Shown here piece after piece: positions 7,130 through 16,441 of a stretch of 40,370 nucleotides of DNA. The DNA lies in assembly GCA_015163875.1 (NCBI GenBank), contig JAAOIH010000001.1, forward strand, positions 145,641 to 186,010. The letters are read 5' to 3'. The stretch's first letter is position 1. Each line of letters opens with the position of its first letter. The notes under the pieces are model-generated. The model searched no databases, was not told the DNA's origin, and saw only the letters and a list, made by a program, of their open reading frames with translations. The position numbers and the translations under genes are program-made. This DNA comes from Bdellovibrionales bacterium. GTDB lineage: Bacteria > Bdellovibrionota > Bdellovibrionia > Bdellovibrionales > UBA1609.

Positions 7130-8173
7130 TTATTTTTCAAGCACAAAAAAAGGATTACTAATAATCCACGGTGTCCAGTGTGTTTTAAATGGCCTTGGAA
7201 GCGGTGGCATAAGCTCTACTAATATTTTATAAGCCCCAGGCTTTGTTATTGGTATTTGCTTCTCTATTTTAGAGTAAGTTAAAAATAATTTTTGATTTTT
7301 GTATATTTTTATTTGGTAGGGAAACTTTGGCCTATCTGGTAGTTGAACATATAGTGATAATTTTTTATTAGCAGATAATTTAATTTTACTGCCAATTGGT
7401 TTTATCTGCACATTACGCACATTACGCACATTTTTTAATTTTTTTACTTTCATAAAGCTGCAAAAATTTTTTGTGTTTCCTAAAAAATCAAAACCAATAA
7501 AACTTTGAGAGTTTTTAATAGCATTGATTAGTGTTTTTGTGTCGGTATTTACATGCCCAACAAGCTCTGCATTTGTAAAAACATAATTTTTTACTAAAGA
7601 AAAAAGCTGATTATATGTTGGAATCTGAAAGTAACCAAAAAAATTATTAGGCTTTATGTTAAAACTTGCAAGTGTTGTAAATTTAGAATTTAAAAAAGAA
7701 GATTGATTAGATATGCTATGTGAGTGTTGCAGCAAATATAAAAAAGCAGTTTCGGGTGCAAAAGGGTAGGTTAATAATGTCCAAAAAATATGTAATTTAT
7801 TGTAATGAAATTTATCATTCCATATTTTACTAAGGTCTACTATTTTTGTAATTTTTTGTTTTTTAGAAAACGGAATAATTAAAGTTTGATTGTGATAAAA
7901 GTTTAATTTTTTATTTTTTAAATTGCTTAATTTTTGCGGAGTAAGCAGTGCAAAATCTAAACTGTTGTTATAAAAAGCCTGAAATAAATCAGGCTTTAAT
8001 AAATGTTTTTTATTTATATTATATAAACCATTGTATGTGTAAAAAGATGCACACTGCCTGCTGGGGTATAATAAATCATTTTTAGTATGAAAAAGTATCC
8101 AAAAAACCAAAGACGAATACAAGCCTATTAAAAAAAAACTAATTAGTAGTATTTTATTTTTTATAAACAACAT
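7130..8173 (-). CDS. membrane-anchored extracytoplasmic protein, possible phosphate-binding-like core plus beta-sandwich C-terminus
   Basis: 347 residues. Residues ~7-28 form an uncleaved membrane anchor or signal. The middle resembles a minimal PstS-like periplasmic binding fold: 'LDFALLTPQKL', 'LIIPFSK', 'IVDLSKIWNDKF', and later 'LINAIKNSQSFIGFDFLG', which parallels the 'GAIGYV.YG' region of phosphate-binding proteins. Residues ~265-347 read as an Ig-like beta-sandwich ending 'PWIISNPFFVLE', a pattern seen in C-terminal domains attached to other exported enzymes. A short DNA repeat of ACATTACGC units near 7411-7436 encodes 'NVRNVRNV'. It is the seventh gene of the operon. No transporter neighbours are present, so a solute-uptake role is not supported; the function is unknown. 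Confidence 0.55.
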   Translation of the reverse strand: MLFIKNKILLISFFLIGLYSSLVFWILFHTKNDLLYPSRQCASFYTYNGLYNINKKHLLKPDLFQAFYNNSLDFALLTPQKLSNLKNKKLNFYHNQTLIIPFSKKQKITKIVDLSKIWNDKFHYNKLHIFWTLLTYPFAPETAFLYLLQHSHSISNQSSFLNSKFTTLASFNIKPNNFFGYFQIPTYNQLFSLVKNYVFTNAELVGHVNTDTKTLINAIKNSQSFIGFDFLGNTKNFCSFMKVKKLKNVRNVRNVQIKPIGSKIKLSANKKLSLYVQLPDRPKFPYQIKIYKNQKLFLTYSKIEKQIPITKPGAYKILVELMPPLPRPFKTHWTPWIISNPFFVLEK

Positions 8174-8193
8174 TTTTTAGTATTGTTAGTAAC

Positions 8194-8580
8194 CTAATAA
8201 TTATTAACTAAAACTTTTAGTTGCCAAACTAAAGCAACAATTAATAATAAAACAAATATAATAATTAAATGAGTATTTTTTTTGTAAAATACTTTTTGAA
8301 TTTCTTGAGTTTCAGAATGTGCATGATTAGGTATATTTGTAAAAAGTTTTGGAGACTCTTTTTCTAACTGTTTTAATATTTTTTTAGAGTCTAGTTTTAA
8401 AAATTCTGAATATATAATTAAAAAATTTTTTAAAAAAGTGCTGTGATTAAAAATTGCAGAATCTCCATTTTCAATAGCCTCTAAATATTTTACTTGAATT
8501 TTTGTAGACGAACTAATATCTTTTAGGTCATATTTGTAGTGAAGCCTTGCCTCTTTTAAAATTTGCCCAGTAATTTTCAT
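8194..8580 (-). CDS. RodZ-like HTH membrane protein, short form
   Basis: 128 residues. Residues 1-65 are a Cro/CI-type helix-turn-helix of the RodZ/HTH_25 kind ('GQILKEARLHYKYDLKDISS', 'YLEAIENGD', 'FLKNFLIIYSEFLKLD'). A charged linker follows, then one membrane helix at ~103-121. RodZ links MreB to the cell-wall elongation machine. E. coli RodZ is ~337 residues with a long periplasmic part, which is missing here. The start is 2 bp after the upstream TPR lipoprotein stop, so translation is probably coupled. The order ndk, TPR lipoprotein, HTH-membrane protein matches the gammaproteobacterial ndk-(rlmN)-pilF-rodZ order, supporting the RodZ assignment. Confidence 0.65.
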   Translation of the reverse strand: MKITGQILKEARLHYKYDLKDISSSTKIQVKYLEAIENGDSAIFNHSTFLKNFLIIYSEFLKLDSKKILKQLEKESPKLFTNIPNHAHSETQEIQKVFYKKNTHLIIIFVLLLIVALVWQLKVLVNNY

Positions 8581-8582
8581 AA

Positions 8583-9335
8583 CTAGTTAGTATTTTTTTT
8601 ATTAGTAGGATTTAAAAATTTTTTAATTTTATTTGTAAAAGAGGTATTTGTTTTAGAAAGTTTTTTAAAAATAGCAAAAGCCTTAACATATTCTTTTAAC
8701 TTATAGTGGTTGCTTGCCTGCATAAAAAGATTTTTTGTATTTTTGTGGCCAGGGCAAACAGAAAAAGTTTTTTTAAAGTGCTGCCCAGACTCATAATATT
8801 TTTTACTTTTATGTAATATTTTAGCAAATTGTATATTTGAAGGACAAAATGATGCATTTAATTTTAAAGATTTTGTAATTAATTTTTTAGCCGATTTAAG
8901 ATTATTTACTTTTGTTTTAATAATACTTAAATAAAAATAAGTTTTATATTGAAAGGGGTAGGTTAAGTCTTTTAAATTTTGTTTTAATAATACAAAAGCG
9001 TTTTTATATTGTTTGGATTTTATAAAAGAGTAGGCTAAATTATTTTTATACTCTGTTTGCTCTGGGCTTAATGTTATAGATTTTTTAAAATGTGTTATTG
9101 ATGTTTTGTATTTTTTTAATGCAAAATATGCAAGACCTAAATAATTTTGTACTCTAGCATTTTTATTATCAAATTTTTCAGCCTTTAATAATCTGCTTAA
9201 TGCAGATGGATAATTATTTTGTTGCAAAAAAGCAACTCCAATTTTTTCGTATAAAGAAGATTTTTTAACAGATAATTTTGAGTTAATAGAATTACAAGAG
9301 CTAATAAAAAATAAAAGAAAAATAATTTTTATCAT
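8583..9335 (-). CDS. TPR lipoprotein, PilF/PilW pilotin-like
   Basis: 250 residues. The N-terminus 'MIKIIFLLFFISSCNS' is a lipoprotein signal with the lipidated Cys at 14, so the protein is probably on the outer membrane. The rest is at least five TPR-like helix pairs ('YEKIGVAFLQQNNYPSAL', 'QNYLGLAYFALKKYKTSI', 'KNNLAYSFIKSKQYKNA'). PilF/PilW proteins have this build and help the PilQ secretin reach and assemble in the outer membrane. Its location between ndk and a RodZ-like gene matches pilF in gammaproteobacteria, and pilMNOPQ is in this window. The pilotin role is inferred from architecture and gene order; other TPR lipoproteins cannot be excluded. Confidence 0.7.
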   Translation of the reverse strand: MIKIIFLLFFISSCNSINSKLSVKKSSLYEKIGVAFLQQNNYPSALSRLLKAEKFDNKNARVQNYLGLAYFALKKYKTSITHFKKSITLSPEQTEYKNNLAYSFIKSKQYKNAFVLLKQNLKDLTYPFQYKTYFYLSIIKTKVNNLKSAKKLITKSLKLNASFCPSNIQFAKILHKSKKYYESGQHFKKTFSVCPGHKNTKNLFMQASNHYKLKEYVKAFAIFKKLSKTNTSFTNKIKKFLNPTNKKNTN

Positions 9336-9359
9336 AAACTTATTATGTCGCTATAAGCC

Positions 9360-9788
9360 CTACATTGGCAAGGTAATCTCAGAATCATTAAAAAACAAAG
9401 TAACTTCTCTTTTGGCACTTTCAAGGCTATCACTTCCGTGTACTGCATTTTCGCCTAAGCTGTCGCCGTATAAAGCGCGCAGACTTCCAGGCTTAGCTTC
9501 GCTTGGGTTAGTTGCTCCCATAATTTCACGATTTAAGTTTACTGCATTGTCACCTGAAAGCGCCATTAATATTACTGGTGCAGAGGTCATAAATTCTACA
9601 AGTTCTTCAAAAAATGGTCTTTCTTTATGCTCGGCATAAAATTCTTGGCATAATTCTTTAGACAGCAAAACTTTTTTTGCGGCGGCAATCTGCAAATTAT
9701 TTTTTTCAAATATACTTATTATTTCGCCGATAACATTTTTTTTTACAGCATTAGGTTTTATAATTGATAATGTTATTTCTTTGCTCAT
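9360..9788 (-). CDS. ndk: nucleoside diphosphate kinase
   Basis: 142 residues, the normal family length. It starts '[17 protein letters not shown]' and carries the active-site 'NAVHGSDS' with the phosphorylated His, plus 'REIMGATNP'. The enzyme moves the gamma phosphate between nucleoside tri- and diphosphates through a phospho-histidine. A clear AAGGAG ribosome binding site precedes the ATG. It follows sucD by 28 bp; SucCD makes the NTP that Ndk redistributes, which is a common pairing. Confidence 0.97.
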   Translation of the reverse strand: MSKEITLSIIKPNAVKKNVIGEIISIFEKNNLQIAAAKKVLLSKELCQEFYAEHKERPFFEELVEFMTSAPVILMALSGDNAVNLNREIMGATNPSEAKPGSLRALYGDSLGENAVHGSDSLESAKREVTLFFNDSEITLPM

Positions 9789-9816
9789 TTTTTTCTCCTT
9801 GTTTTGTTTTATTTTT

Positions 9817-10683
9817 TTATAATAAAGATTTTAAAGTTTCGCCAAGCTTTGATGGATTTTTTTCAATAGTGCAGCCAGCATCTTGTAAAGCCTTGTATTT
9901 ATCTTCTGCGCTTCCTGCAGATCCGCTAACAATTGCACCAGCATGCCCCATTCTTTTTCCTTTTGGTGCAGTTGCTCCGGCAATAAATGCTACAACTGGT
10001 TTTTTAAAATTATTTTTAATATATTCTGCGGCTTCTTCTTCGGCGCTGCCTCCAATTTCTCCAATTAAAATTACAGCGTCAGTTTCGGGATCTTCGTTAA
10101 ACATTTTTAATATGTCTACAAAATTTGTCCCATTAATTGGATCACCTCCAATACCAACACAGGAGCTTTGTCCCAAGTTTAAAGATGTAAGTTGCCACAC
10201 AGCCTCGTAAGTTAAAGTTCCAGAGCGAGACAAAACTCCAACCCTGCCTTTTTTATGAATGTAACCTGGCATAATACCAATTTTACATTCATCAGGAGTA
10301 ATTATCCCTGGGCAGTTTGGACCAATTAATCTACTGTCAGAATTTTTTAAAAGTTGTTTTACTTTTAACATATCAATAACTGGTATTCCTTCTGTTATGC
10401 AAATAATTAATTCTATTTTAGCTTCGACAGCTTCTGCAATAGCGTCTGCAGCAAATGCTGGTGGAACATAAATAACAGATGCATTTGCTTTTGTTTTTTT
10501 AACAGCTTCGCTAACAGTATTAAAAATAGGAAGCCCTAGGTGAGTACTTCCACCCTTTCCGGGAGTTACTCCTCCAAGCATTTTTGTGCCGTATTTAATT
10601 GCCTGCTCTGAATGAAAAGTCCCTTGCGAGCCAGTAAAACCTTGGCAAATAACTTTAGTATTTTTGTTAATTAAAATTGACAT
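9817..10683 (-). CDS. sucD: succinyl-CoA ligase alpha subunit
   Basis: 288 residues. The CoA-binding Rossmann part is at the N-terminus ('[17 protein letters not shown]', 'GGVTPGKGG'). The phosphohistidine is H247 in '[12 protein letters not shown]'. With SucC it converts succinyl-CoA, phosphate and ADP/GDP to succinate, CoA and ATP/GTP in the TCA cycle. It lies 12 bp after sucC, the usual order. All signature residues are present. Confidence 0.97.
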   Translation of the reverse strand: MSILINKNTKVICQGFTGSQGTFHSEQAIKYGTKMLGGVTPGKGGSTHLGLPIFNTVSEAVKKTKANASVIYVPPAFAADAIAEAVEAKIELIICITEGIPVIDMLKVKQLLKNSDSRLIGPNCPGIITPDECKIGIMPGYIHKKGRVGVLSRSGTLTYEAVWQLTSLNLGQSSCVGIGGDPINGTNFVDILKMFNEDPETDAVILIGEIGGSAEEEAAEYIKNNFKKPVVAFIAGATAPKGKRMGHAGAIVSGSAGSAEDKYKALQDAGCTIEKNPSKLGETLKSLL

Positions 10684-10695
10684 ATATTCCTTTAA

Positions 10696-11853
10696 TTATG
10701 TTGCTGCAATTATTTTTTGTGCAGCTTGATCTAAACTATCTGCAGTAATAATGTCTAAATCACTATTTGCTAAAATTTCTTTAGCTTTTTTTGCATTTGT
10801 ACCTTCTAGCCTAACTACTAATGGAATATTAAGCCCAACCTCTTTTGATGCAGCAATAACTCCGTCTGCAATAATATCGCATTTCATTATTCCTCCAAAA
10901 ATATTAACTAAAATTCCTTTTACCTGAGGATCTTTTAAAATAATTTTAAAAGCTTCTGTAACTTTTTCTTTTGTCGCGCTTCCGCCAACATCTAAAAAGT
11001 TAGCGGGGCTAGAGCCTTTAGTTTTAATAATATCCATTGTTGCCATTGCTAAACCAGCACCATTAACCAAGCATCCAATTGACCCATTTAATTTTATAAA
11101 AGATAAATCAAATTTTTTAGCTTCTGTTTCGGCTGGGTCTTCTTCGCTAAAATCTCTATATGATTCAATATTAGGGTGGCGGTACAAAGAGTTATCTTCT
11201 ATGCTAATTTTTGCATCTAGTGGGATAACTTGTTGGTCTTTAGTTACTACTAGTGGATTAATTTCTAACATTTCACAATCTTCTTGCATAAATGCTTTGT
11301 AAAGTTTAACAAAAATTATGCTAGCTTTTATTGCTGCCTTTTTTTTAAAGCCTAAAGTAAATGCAAGCTCTCTTGCTTGAAAATCTAATAAGCCTATTAA
11401 AGGATTAATATATATTTTAAAAATTTTTTCTGGAGTATTTTCTGCAACCTCTTCAATATCCATTCCGCCCTCTGGACTTGCCATTAATGTTATGCAATCT
11501 TTGGCTCTATCTACTAATAATGCCGCATAAAATTCTGATTCAATTTGACAGCCTTCTTCGATAATAATTTTGTTAACAGTTTTTCCAACATCGCCTGTTT
11601 GTTTTGTTACCAAAGTCATTCCTAAAATATCTTTAGCATGTTGAGCAACTTCTTCTAAATTTTTAGCTAATTTTACGCCACCACCTTGGCCCCTTCCACC
11701 TGCATGAATTTGTGCTTTAACCACCCAAACACTTCCACCAAGTTCTTTTGCAAAATTTTTTGCGTCTTCTTGCTTTGTACAAAGTTTATTTTTTAATACT
11801 GGTATATTATATTTTTGTAAAAGTTCTTTTGCTTGATATTCATGTAAGTTCAT
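10696..11853 (-). CDS. sucC: succinyl-CoA ligase beta subunit (ADP/GDP-forming)
   Basis: 385 residues, a typical length. The N-terminus '[19 protein letters not shown]' is characteristic. The ATP-grasp domain shows '[18 protein letters not shown]', and the C-terminal ligase domain has '[14 protein letters not shown]' and 'ANFLDVGG'. This subunit binds the nucleotide and succinate and forms the heterotetramer with SucD. It follows mdh by 27 bp. Confidence 0.97.
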   Translation of the reverse strand: MNLHEYQAKELLQKYNIPVLKNKLCTKQEDAKNFAKELGGSVWVVKAQIHAGGRGQGGGVKLAKNLEEVAQHAKDILGMTLVTKQTGDVGKTVNKIIIEEGCQIESEFYAALLVDRAKDCITLMASPEGGMDIEEVAENTPEKIFKIYINPLIGLLDFQARELAFTLGFKKKAAIKASIIFVKLYKAFMQEDCEMLEINPLVVTKDQQVIPLDAKISIEDNSLYRHPNIESYRDFSEEDPAETEAKKFDLSFIKLNGSIGCLVNGAGLAMATMDIIKTKGSSPANFLDVGGSATKEKVTEAFKIILKDPQVKGILVNIFGGIMKCDIIADGVIAASKEVGLNIPLVVRLEGTNAKKAKEILANSDLDIITADSLDQAAQKIIAAT

Positions 11854-11880
11854 ATTTTACTTCCTAATTAAAAATATTAT

Positions 11881-12828
11881 TTAGTAATCCATAGACTTTA
11901 AAGTATTTACTAATTCTTTTACAGCAGAAACTGAATTGTCTAATTGCGATTGCTCTGTAGAATTTAATTTTAATTCTACAACTTTTTCTAAACCAGTACC
12001 ACCTAGTTGACACAAAACTCCTAAAAATAAATCTTTAACTCCGTATTCTCCTTGTAAAAAAGCAGCACAAGGCAAAACTCTGTGTTGATTTTTTAAAATA
12101 GCAGTTGCCATTTGTACAGCACTTGCAGCAGGAGCGTAATAGGCAGATCCAGTTTTTAAAAGTCCTACAATTTCTGCACCACCCTTTCTTGTTCGATCAA
12201 TTATAGATTCAATTTTTTCTTTTGATAAAAAAGAAGACAAAGGTGCGCCTCCAATAGAACAATGATTAGGCATTGGTACCATTGTGTCGCCGTGCCCTCC
12301 CAAAACAAAAGCATGAACATCTTCGACACTAACATTTGCGGCCTCTGCAATAAAAGTTTTAAATCTTGCGCTGTCTAAAATGCCTGCCATTCCAATTACT
12401 CTGTTTGCAGGAAATCCCAAAGTTTCTTTAGCCACAAAAGCCATTGCGTCTAAAGGATTACTAACAACTATTACTATAGATTGTGGTGCGTGTTCTTTTA
12501 TTCCTTGGCAAACTTTTTTCATAATACTTGCGTTAGTTTTTAAAAGATCATCTCGGCTCATTCCAGGTTTTCTGGCCATTCCGGCTGTAATAATAATAAC
12601 ATCAGAGTTTGCAATATCTTTATATTGAGAGGTTCCACTAACAAGACTATTAAAATTCATAACTGGCGCTGCTTGTGCTAAGTCTAATGCTTTTCCTTTT
12701 GCGCTGCCTTCGTTGATGTCTAATAACATAACATCTGCTAATTCTTGTGAAGCAGCCCAATGTGCACAAGTTGATCCAACAAAACCTGATCCAATAACAG
12801 AAAGTTTTTTTCTTTTATGCTCAATCAT
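11881..12828 (-). CDS. mdh: malate dehydrogenase, LDH-like type
   Basis: 315 residues. The NAD-binding motif is 'VIGSGFVGS' (~11-19), with an acidic Asp at the end of strand 2 ('LLDINEG') for NAD over NADP. The substrate loop 'ARKPGMSRDD' (85-94), with Arg rather than Gln, indicates malate over lactate. The catalytic pair is the Asp in 'LDSARF' and H179 in 'GGHGDTMVP'. It oxidises malate to oxaloacetate in the TCA cycle. It is the first gene of the eight-gene operon and the only one with a convincing upstream promoter. Confidence 0.96.
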   Translation of the reverse strand: MIEHKRKKLSVIGSGFVGSTCAHWAASQELADVMLLDINEGSAKGKALDLAQAAPVMNFNSLVSGTSQYKDIANSDVIIITAGMARKPGMSRDDLLKTNASIMKKVCQGIKEHAPQSIVIVVSNPLDAMAFVAKETLGFPANRVIGMAGILDSARFKTFIAEAANVSVEDVHAFVLGGHGDTMVPMPNHCSIGGAPLSSFLSKEKIESIIDRTRKGGAEIVGLLKTGSAYYAPAASAVQMATAILKNQHRVLPCAAFLQGEYGVKDLFLGVLCQLGGTGLEKVVELKLNSTEQSQLDNSVSAVKELVNTLKSMDY

Positions 12829-12878
12829 ATTGTTGCCCTTTATTTAGTAAATTGTTTTATGAATGTATAAGTTATTTG

Positions 12879-12906
12879 TTTATAACAAAAGCCTTTCAAT
12901 GTGCAA
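12879..12906 (-). promoter_or_regulatory. candidate sigma-70 promoter for the mdh-sucCD-ndk operon
   Basis: Read on the minus strand: TTGCAC (12906-12901) as -35, a 16-bp spacer, then TATAAA (12884-12879) as -10. The implied transcript start near 12872 gives a leader of about 45 bases before the mdh ATG. The match is good at both boxes but is judged by eye in AT-rich DNA. Confidence 0.5.
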
Positions 12907-13000
12907 TAAGAAAGAATAGTTTTAGGCTAGTAGGGCTTGTATTTTTTATCTCTTTTTAAGAAACTATATTTAGGTAGGTAAATATTAGGGGGAATTTTTT

Positions 13001-13687
13001 ATGAAGAGCTATTTATTTTTAATACTTGTATTTTTTTGTAACACAGCCTTGGCAAGCAATGGCTTTCAAGAAGAAAAAGAATCAATTAAACACAACCAAT
13101 CAGATAATAAAAAAGATGGCTCACAAATTTTGTCTTTAGAGCCTGTTGAAGGTTACAACACCTCTTTAAGTCCTGATGATTTACAAAAAAATAATTACGA
13201 CAACACATCTATCACAGATTTTCAAAATACTTATCGCATGGGAGTGGGATTAGACATGATGGGAAAGGTCGGATTAGCAGGTGTGTCTTTACAATTATCA
13301 TTGTCACCAGAATTCAGTTTTTCTGGAGGATTTGGCATAGCGGGTGGTTTTTCGTCATCTTTTATAGAAGTAAAACAAGTTATTAAACAATACAAAAAAG
13401 TTTTAGCTTACTTTGGAGTTGGATTGACACAATGGTCATCTGAGTCTGGAAAAATAGGAAAAGCATTTAACCCAGGCTTTTTAAGAGGAAAATTTTTAAA
13501 ACCATCAGAGGCAAACACTGGAAAGTTTCAGCATTATTTAATTTCAGGATCTTTAGGGTTTAAATATTTACAAACTTTTGGATACCTAGAAGGCAGCAGT
13601 TTTTACATGGAGCTGTCGCCATTATTTGATTTAAACTCAAACTCTTTAGCAGCAAGTGCAGGCTTTGGAGTTGCCTATAATTTTTAA
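13001..13687 (+). CDS. exported, possible outer-membrane beta-barrel protein
   Basis: 228 residues. Residues 1-19 are a Sec signal peptide ending 'NTALAS' (A-x-A type). A polar Lys/Asp/Asn linker (~20-70) follows, and then alternating Gly-rich amphipathic strands ('FSFSGGFGIAGGFSSSF', 'VLAYFGVGLTQWS', 'YLISGSLGFKYLQ') ending in a C-terminal Phe ('GFGVAYNF'), the usual BAM recognition end of outer-membrane barrels. The ribosome binding site is GGGGGA, 6-7 bases before the ATG. The gene is divergent from mdh and its end overlaps the convergent acyl-CoA dehydrogenase gene by 4 bp. No specific family was recognised; the barrel is inferred. Confidence 0.6.
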   Translation: MKSYLFLILVFFCNTALASNGFQEEKESIKHNQSDNKKDGSQILSLEPVEGYNTSLSPDDLQKNNYDNTSITDFQNTYRMGVGLDMMGKVGLAGVSLQLSLSPEFSFSGGFGIAGGFSSSFIEVKQVIKQYKKVLAYFGVGLTQWSSESGKIGKAFNPGFLRGKFLKPSEANTGKFQHYLISGSLGFKYLQTFGYLEGSSFYMELSPLFDLNSNSLAASAGFGVAYNF

Positions 13688-14832
13688 TTTAGTTCAAACT
13701 TTGCAATTGTTTGTTTTTGTATGTTAGAGGTGCCTTCGTAAATTTGACCTATTTTTACATCTCTATAAAATCGTTCAACTGGGTATTCTTTAGAAAACCC
13801 GTTACCTCCAAATAAGTTAATAGTCATAGAGCAAATTTTTTCTGCAAATTCTGACGAAACTAATTTAGCAACTGCGGCTGATTGAATAAAATCTTGATTG
13901 TTTTCTTTTAATCTTGCGGCATTGTAAACAGACAGTCTTATTAAATCTAATTGCACTTTCATATCTGCTAATTGAAATTGCACCGCCTGAAATTTTGATA
14001 AAGTTTTTCCAAACTGCTCTCTTTGTTTAATATAATTTTTAGATTCTTCGTAAGCAGCCTGTGCAATTCCAAGCATTTGTGCGGCAATGCCTATTCGACC
14101 CTCGTTAAGTGTTTCTATTGCAACTTTGTAACCCTTGCCAACCTCCCCTAAAATATTTTTTTTAGAAACTTTGCAGTTTTTTAAAATAAGTTCGCAAGTA
14201 GAGCTTGCACGAATGCCTAATTTGTTTTCTTTTTTTCCAATACTAAGGCCTTTGCAATCTTTATCTACAATAAAAGCGGTAATCCCTTTGTAACCATCGC
14301 TTGGATTAACTGTTGCAAAAACTAAAAAAATAGATGCGTATTCTGCATTTGTAATCCACATTTTTTGACCAGTTAAATTATAAAAATCACCATCTTCAAC
14401 AGCTTTTGTTTGCAATGCAAAAGCATCAGACCCGCTGCCTGTTTCGCTTAAAGCATAAGCGCCAATTTTATTTGTTGATAGTAATTTTAAATAATGTTTT
14501 TTTTGATCCTCGCTTCCCCAATTATTAAATGCATTTGCCACCAAAGTATTTTGAACATCAACCATTACGCTAACAGATGCGTCAACTCTTGCTAGCTCTT
14601 CGATAGCTAAACATGTGCTCATAAAATTAACACCCACGCCTCCATATTTATCAGAAATTTCCATGCCCATTAGGCCCATTTCAAATAATTTTGAAAATAA
14701 ATCAGGGTTCATTTCGCTGTTTTCATCCATTTTTGCAGATAGTGGTTTTATTTCTTTTTCTGCAAATTGACGCACAGCAGACTGAAAATCTTTTTCTTCT
14801 TCAGATAATTGAGTTAATGCAAAATGACTCAT
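13684..14832 (-). CDS. acyl-CoA dehydrogenase (short/branched-chain type)
   Basis: 382 residues, a standard length. N-terminal helices are followed by 'YALSETGSGSDAFALQT' and 'LTGQKMWITNAEYA' (FAD and substrate site) and 'LNEGRIGIAAQMLGIAQAAYEE'. The catalytic base is E366 in 'GQIYEGTSNIQ', the position used by short- and medium-chain enzymes. It introduces the alpha,beta double bond in fatty or branched acyl-CoA and passes electrons to ETF. The exact chain length cannot be told from sequence alone. The gene is monocistronic and convergent with the barrel-like gene. Confidence 0.93.
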   Translation of the reverse strand: MSHFALTQLSEEEKDFQSAVRQFAEKEIKPLSAKMDENSEMNPDLFSKLFEMGLMGMEISDKYGGVGVNFMSTCLAIEELARVDASVSVMVDVQNTLVANAFNNWGSEDQKKHYLKLLSTNKIGAYALSETGSGSDAFALQTKAVEDGDFYNLTGQKMWITNAEYASIFLVFATVNPSDGYKGITAFIVDKDCKGLSIGKKENKLGIRASSTCELILKNCKVSKKNILGEVGKGYKVAIETLNEGRIGIAAQMLGIAQAAYEESKNYIKQREQFGKTLSKFQAVQFQLADMKVQLDLIRLSVYNAARLKENNQDFIQSAAVAKLVSSEFAEKICSMTINLFGGNGFSKEYPVERFYRDVKIGQIYEGTSNIQKQTIAKFELN

Positions 14833-14935
14833 TTTTCCCCTTTAAAATTGAATTTTTGTCTTCTTTATTGAATATAAGTAATATAGACTTAAGTCAAAAT
14901 CTTAGGTAAAAAAAATTTATGTTTTGGAGGCTTAG

Positions 14936-15610
14936 TTGGATCAAATTATAGAATATTTAGCAAAAGTTGCTTTATACTTTGTACCTTTTTTATTAGCTCT
15001 ATCTTTTCACGAGTACGCCCACGCATGGATGGCAAAACGAAAAGGCGACACAACAGCAGAATTTTTGGGGAGGTTAAGCCTAAATCCAGTAGTTCACATG
15101 GATATTATTGGGACAGTAATCTTGCCATTAGCAGCCATTTTTTTTGCTGGGCCTTTTTTTGGGTGGGCAAAACCAGTTCCAGTAAATCCAAGAAATTTTA
15201 AAGAACCAGTTAAGGATATGTTTTGGGTAGCTTTAGCTGGTCCAGCAGCTAATTTTATTTTAGCAGCCGTAGCCTTGGTTGTTTTAATTATTACAAATTC
15301 TGTTTTTAATATTTTTTTACAAGATCTAACATCTTTGCTTTCGGCAATTAAAGAATTTTTTAACATTTTTATTTTAATTAATTTATTTTTAGGAGTATTT
15401 AATTTACTGCCAATCCACCCATTAGATGGGGGAAAGATTTTAGCTAGATTTTTGCCATTTAGGTGGAATTTATTTTTAGAAAAAAACCAAATGATGTTTA
15501 ATTTAGTTTTAATATATTTATTTATAACTGGAGGTTTACGAGTCTTAGCCATTCCAGTATACTGGATGTATGGCGAAATGATTAGCATAGCAAATATGTT
15601 TATTATTTAG
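14936..15610 (+). CDS. site-2 protease-like M50 membrane metalloprotease
   Basis: 224 residues, starting at TTG with GGAGG five bases upstream (14926-14930). There are four to six hydrophobic segments. The zinc-binding motif is 'HEYAHAW' (H25, E26, H29), and the third ligand is D164 in 'PIHPLDGGKIL'. There is no PDZ domain, so it belongs to the compact SpoIVFB/Rv2869-like branch often located beside scpAB. The family cleaves substrates inside the membrane, usually to release regulators; the substrate here is unknown. It is the first gene of the run with scpA, scpB and psd. Confidence 0.9.
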   Translation: MDQIIEYLAKVALYFVPFLLALSFHEYAHAWMAKRKGDTTAEFLGRLSLNPVVHMDIIGTVILPLAAIFFAGPFFGWAKPVPVNPRNFKEPVKDMFWVALAGPAANFILAAVALVVLIITNSVFNIFLQDLTSLLSAIKEFFNIFILINLFLGVFNLLPIHPLDGGKILARFLPFRWNLFLEKNQMMFNLVLIYLFITGGLRVLAIPVYWMYGEMISIANMFII

Positions 15611-15646
15611 ATATGCTTTGTAACAAAAAATCAACGGAGATTTTAA

Positions 15647-16420
15647 ATGAGTGTTAGAGTTCAGTTAAAACAATTTGAAGGCCCATTAGATGTTTTACTA
15701 TATTTAATTAGAAAGCATGAAATGAATATTATGGATATTAATATTCACGAGATCACCTCGCAATATTTAGCATATATTCAAAGAATGAAAGAGTTAAATT
15801 TAGATTTAGCTGGAGACTTTATTTCGATGGCTGCTAGTTTAATTCAAATTAAATCTAAAATGATATTACCTAAAGAAGAGCTAGAAGAAGAAGAAGATTT
15901 AGAAGACCCTAGGCAAGTTTTAGTAAGGCAATTATTAGAATATGAAAAATATAAAAACGCAGCCTCTAGTTTATATATTAATAATTTATTAGGAAGAGAC
16001 ACATGGCTTAGGGGAAGCAAAGAAGACAAAAAAGATATTCAAGAATCTGTTTTAATTGTAAAAGATTTAGCAGCACTTACGCTTGGTCAAATTTATTTTA
16101 ACAAAATAAAAAATTCAAAAAAACAAATTTATAAAATAGAAGCTCCATTGCAGGGTGTAGCCGAGCGAATTAGAGCATTGATAACTTTATTTAAAAGTGG
16201 AACTAAATTTTTATTTTCTAAATTACTGCAGGGGACATCTAAAATAGAAAAAAGACAATCCGGACTAGTAAATTTTTTATCTATATTAGAAATGACAAAG
16301 CTAGGCGCTGTATCTGCTTCGCAAGAAATTGACGCTGGCGAAATTTACTTAACAAATAAAAAAACATTAGATATAGATTTTTTATCTAATTTAGAAAAAA
16401 ATATTTCTTCTGCAATTTAA
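15647..16420 (+). CDS. scpA: segregation and condensation protein A
   Basis: 257 residues. The N-terminus 'QFEGPLDVLLYLIRKHEMNI' is the ScpA kleisin signature that contacts the SMC neck. The acidic 'EELEEEEDLEDPRQVLV' linker and C-terminal winged-helix region (~185-257) that closes the SMC ring complete the protein. It works with ScpB and SMC in chromosome organisation and segregation. scpB begins 21 bp downstream. smc itself is not in the window. Confidence 0.95.
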   Translation: MSVRVQLKQFEGPLDVLLYLIRKHEMNIMDINIHEITSQYLAYIQRMKELNLDLAGDFISMAASLIQIKSKMILPKEELEEEEDLEDPRQVLVRQLLEYEKYKNAASSLYINNLLGRDTWLRGSKEDKKDIQESVLIVKDLAALTLGQIYFNKIKNSKKQIYKIEAPLQGVAERIRALITLFKSGTKFLFSKLLQGTSKIEKRQSGLVNFLSILEMTKLGAVSASQEIDAGEIYLTNKKTLDIDFLSNLEKNISSAI

Positions 16421-16441
16421 TTTAAAAAAAAAGAGGTTACT

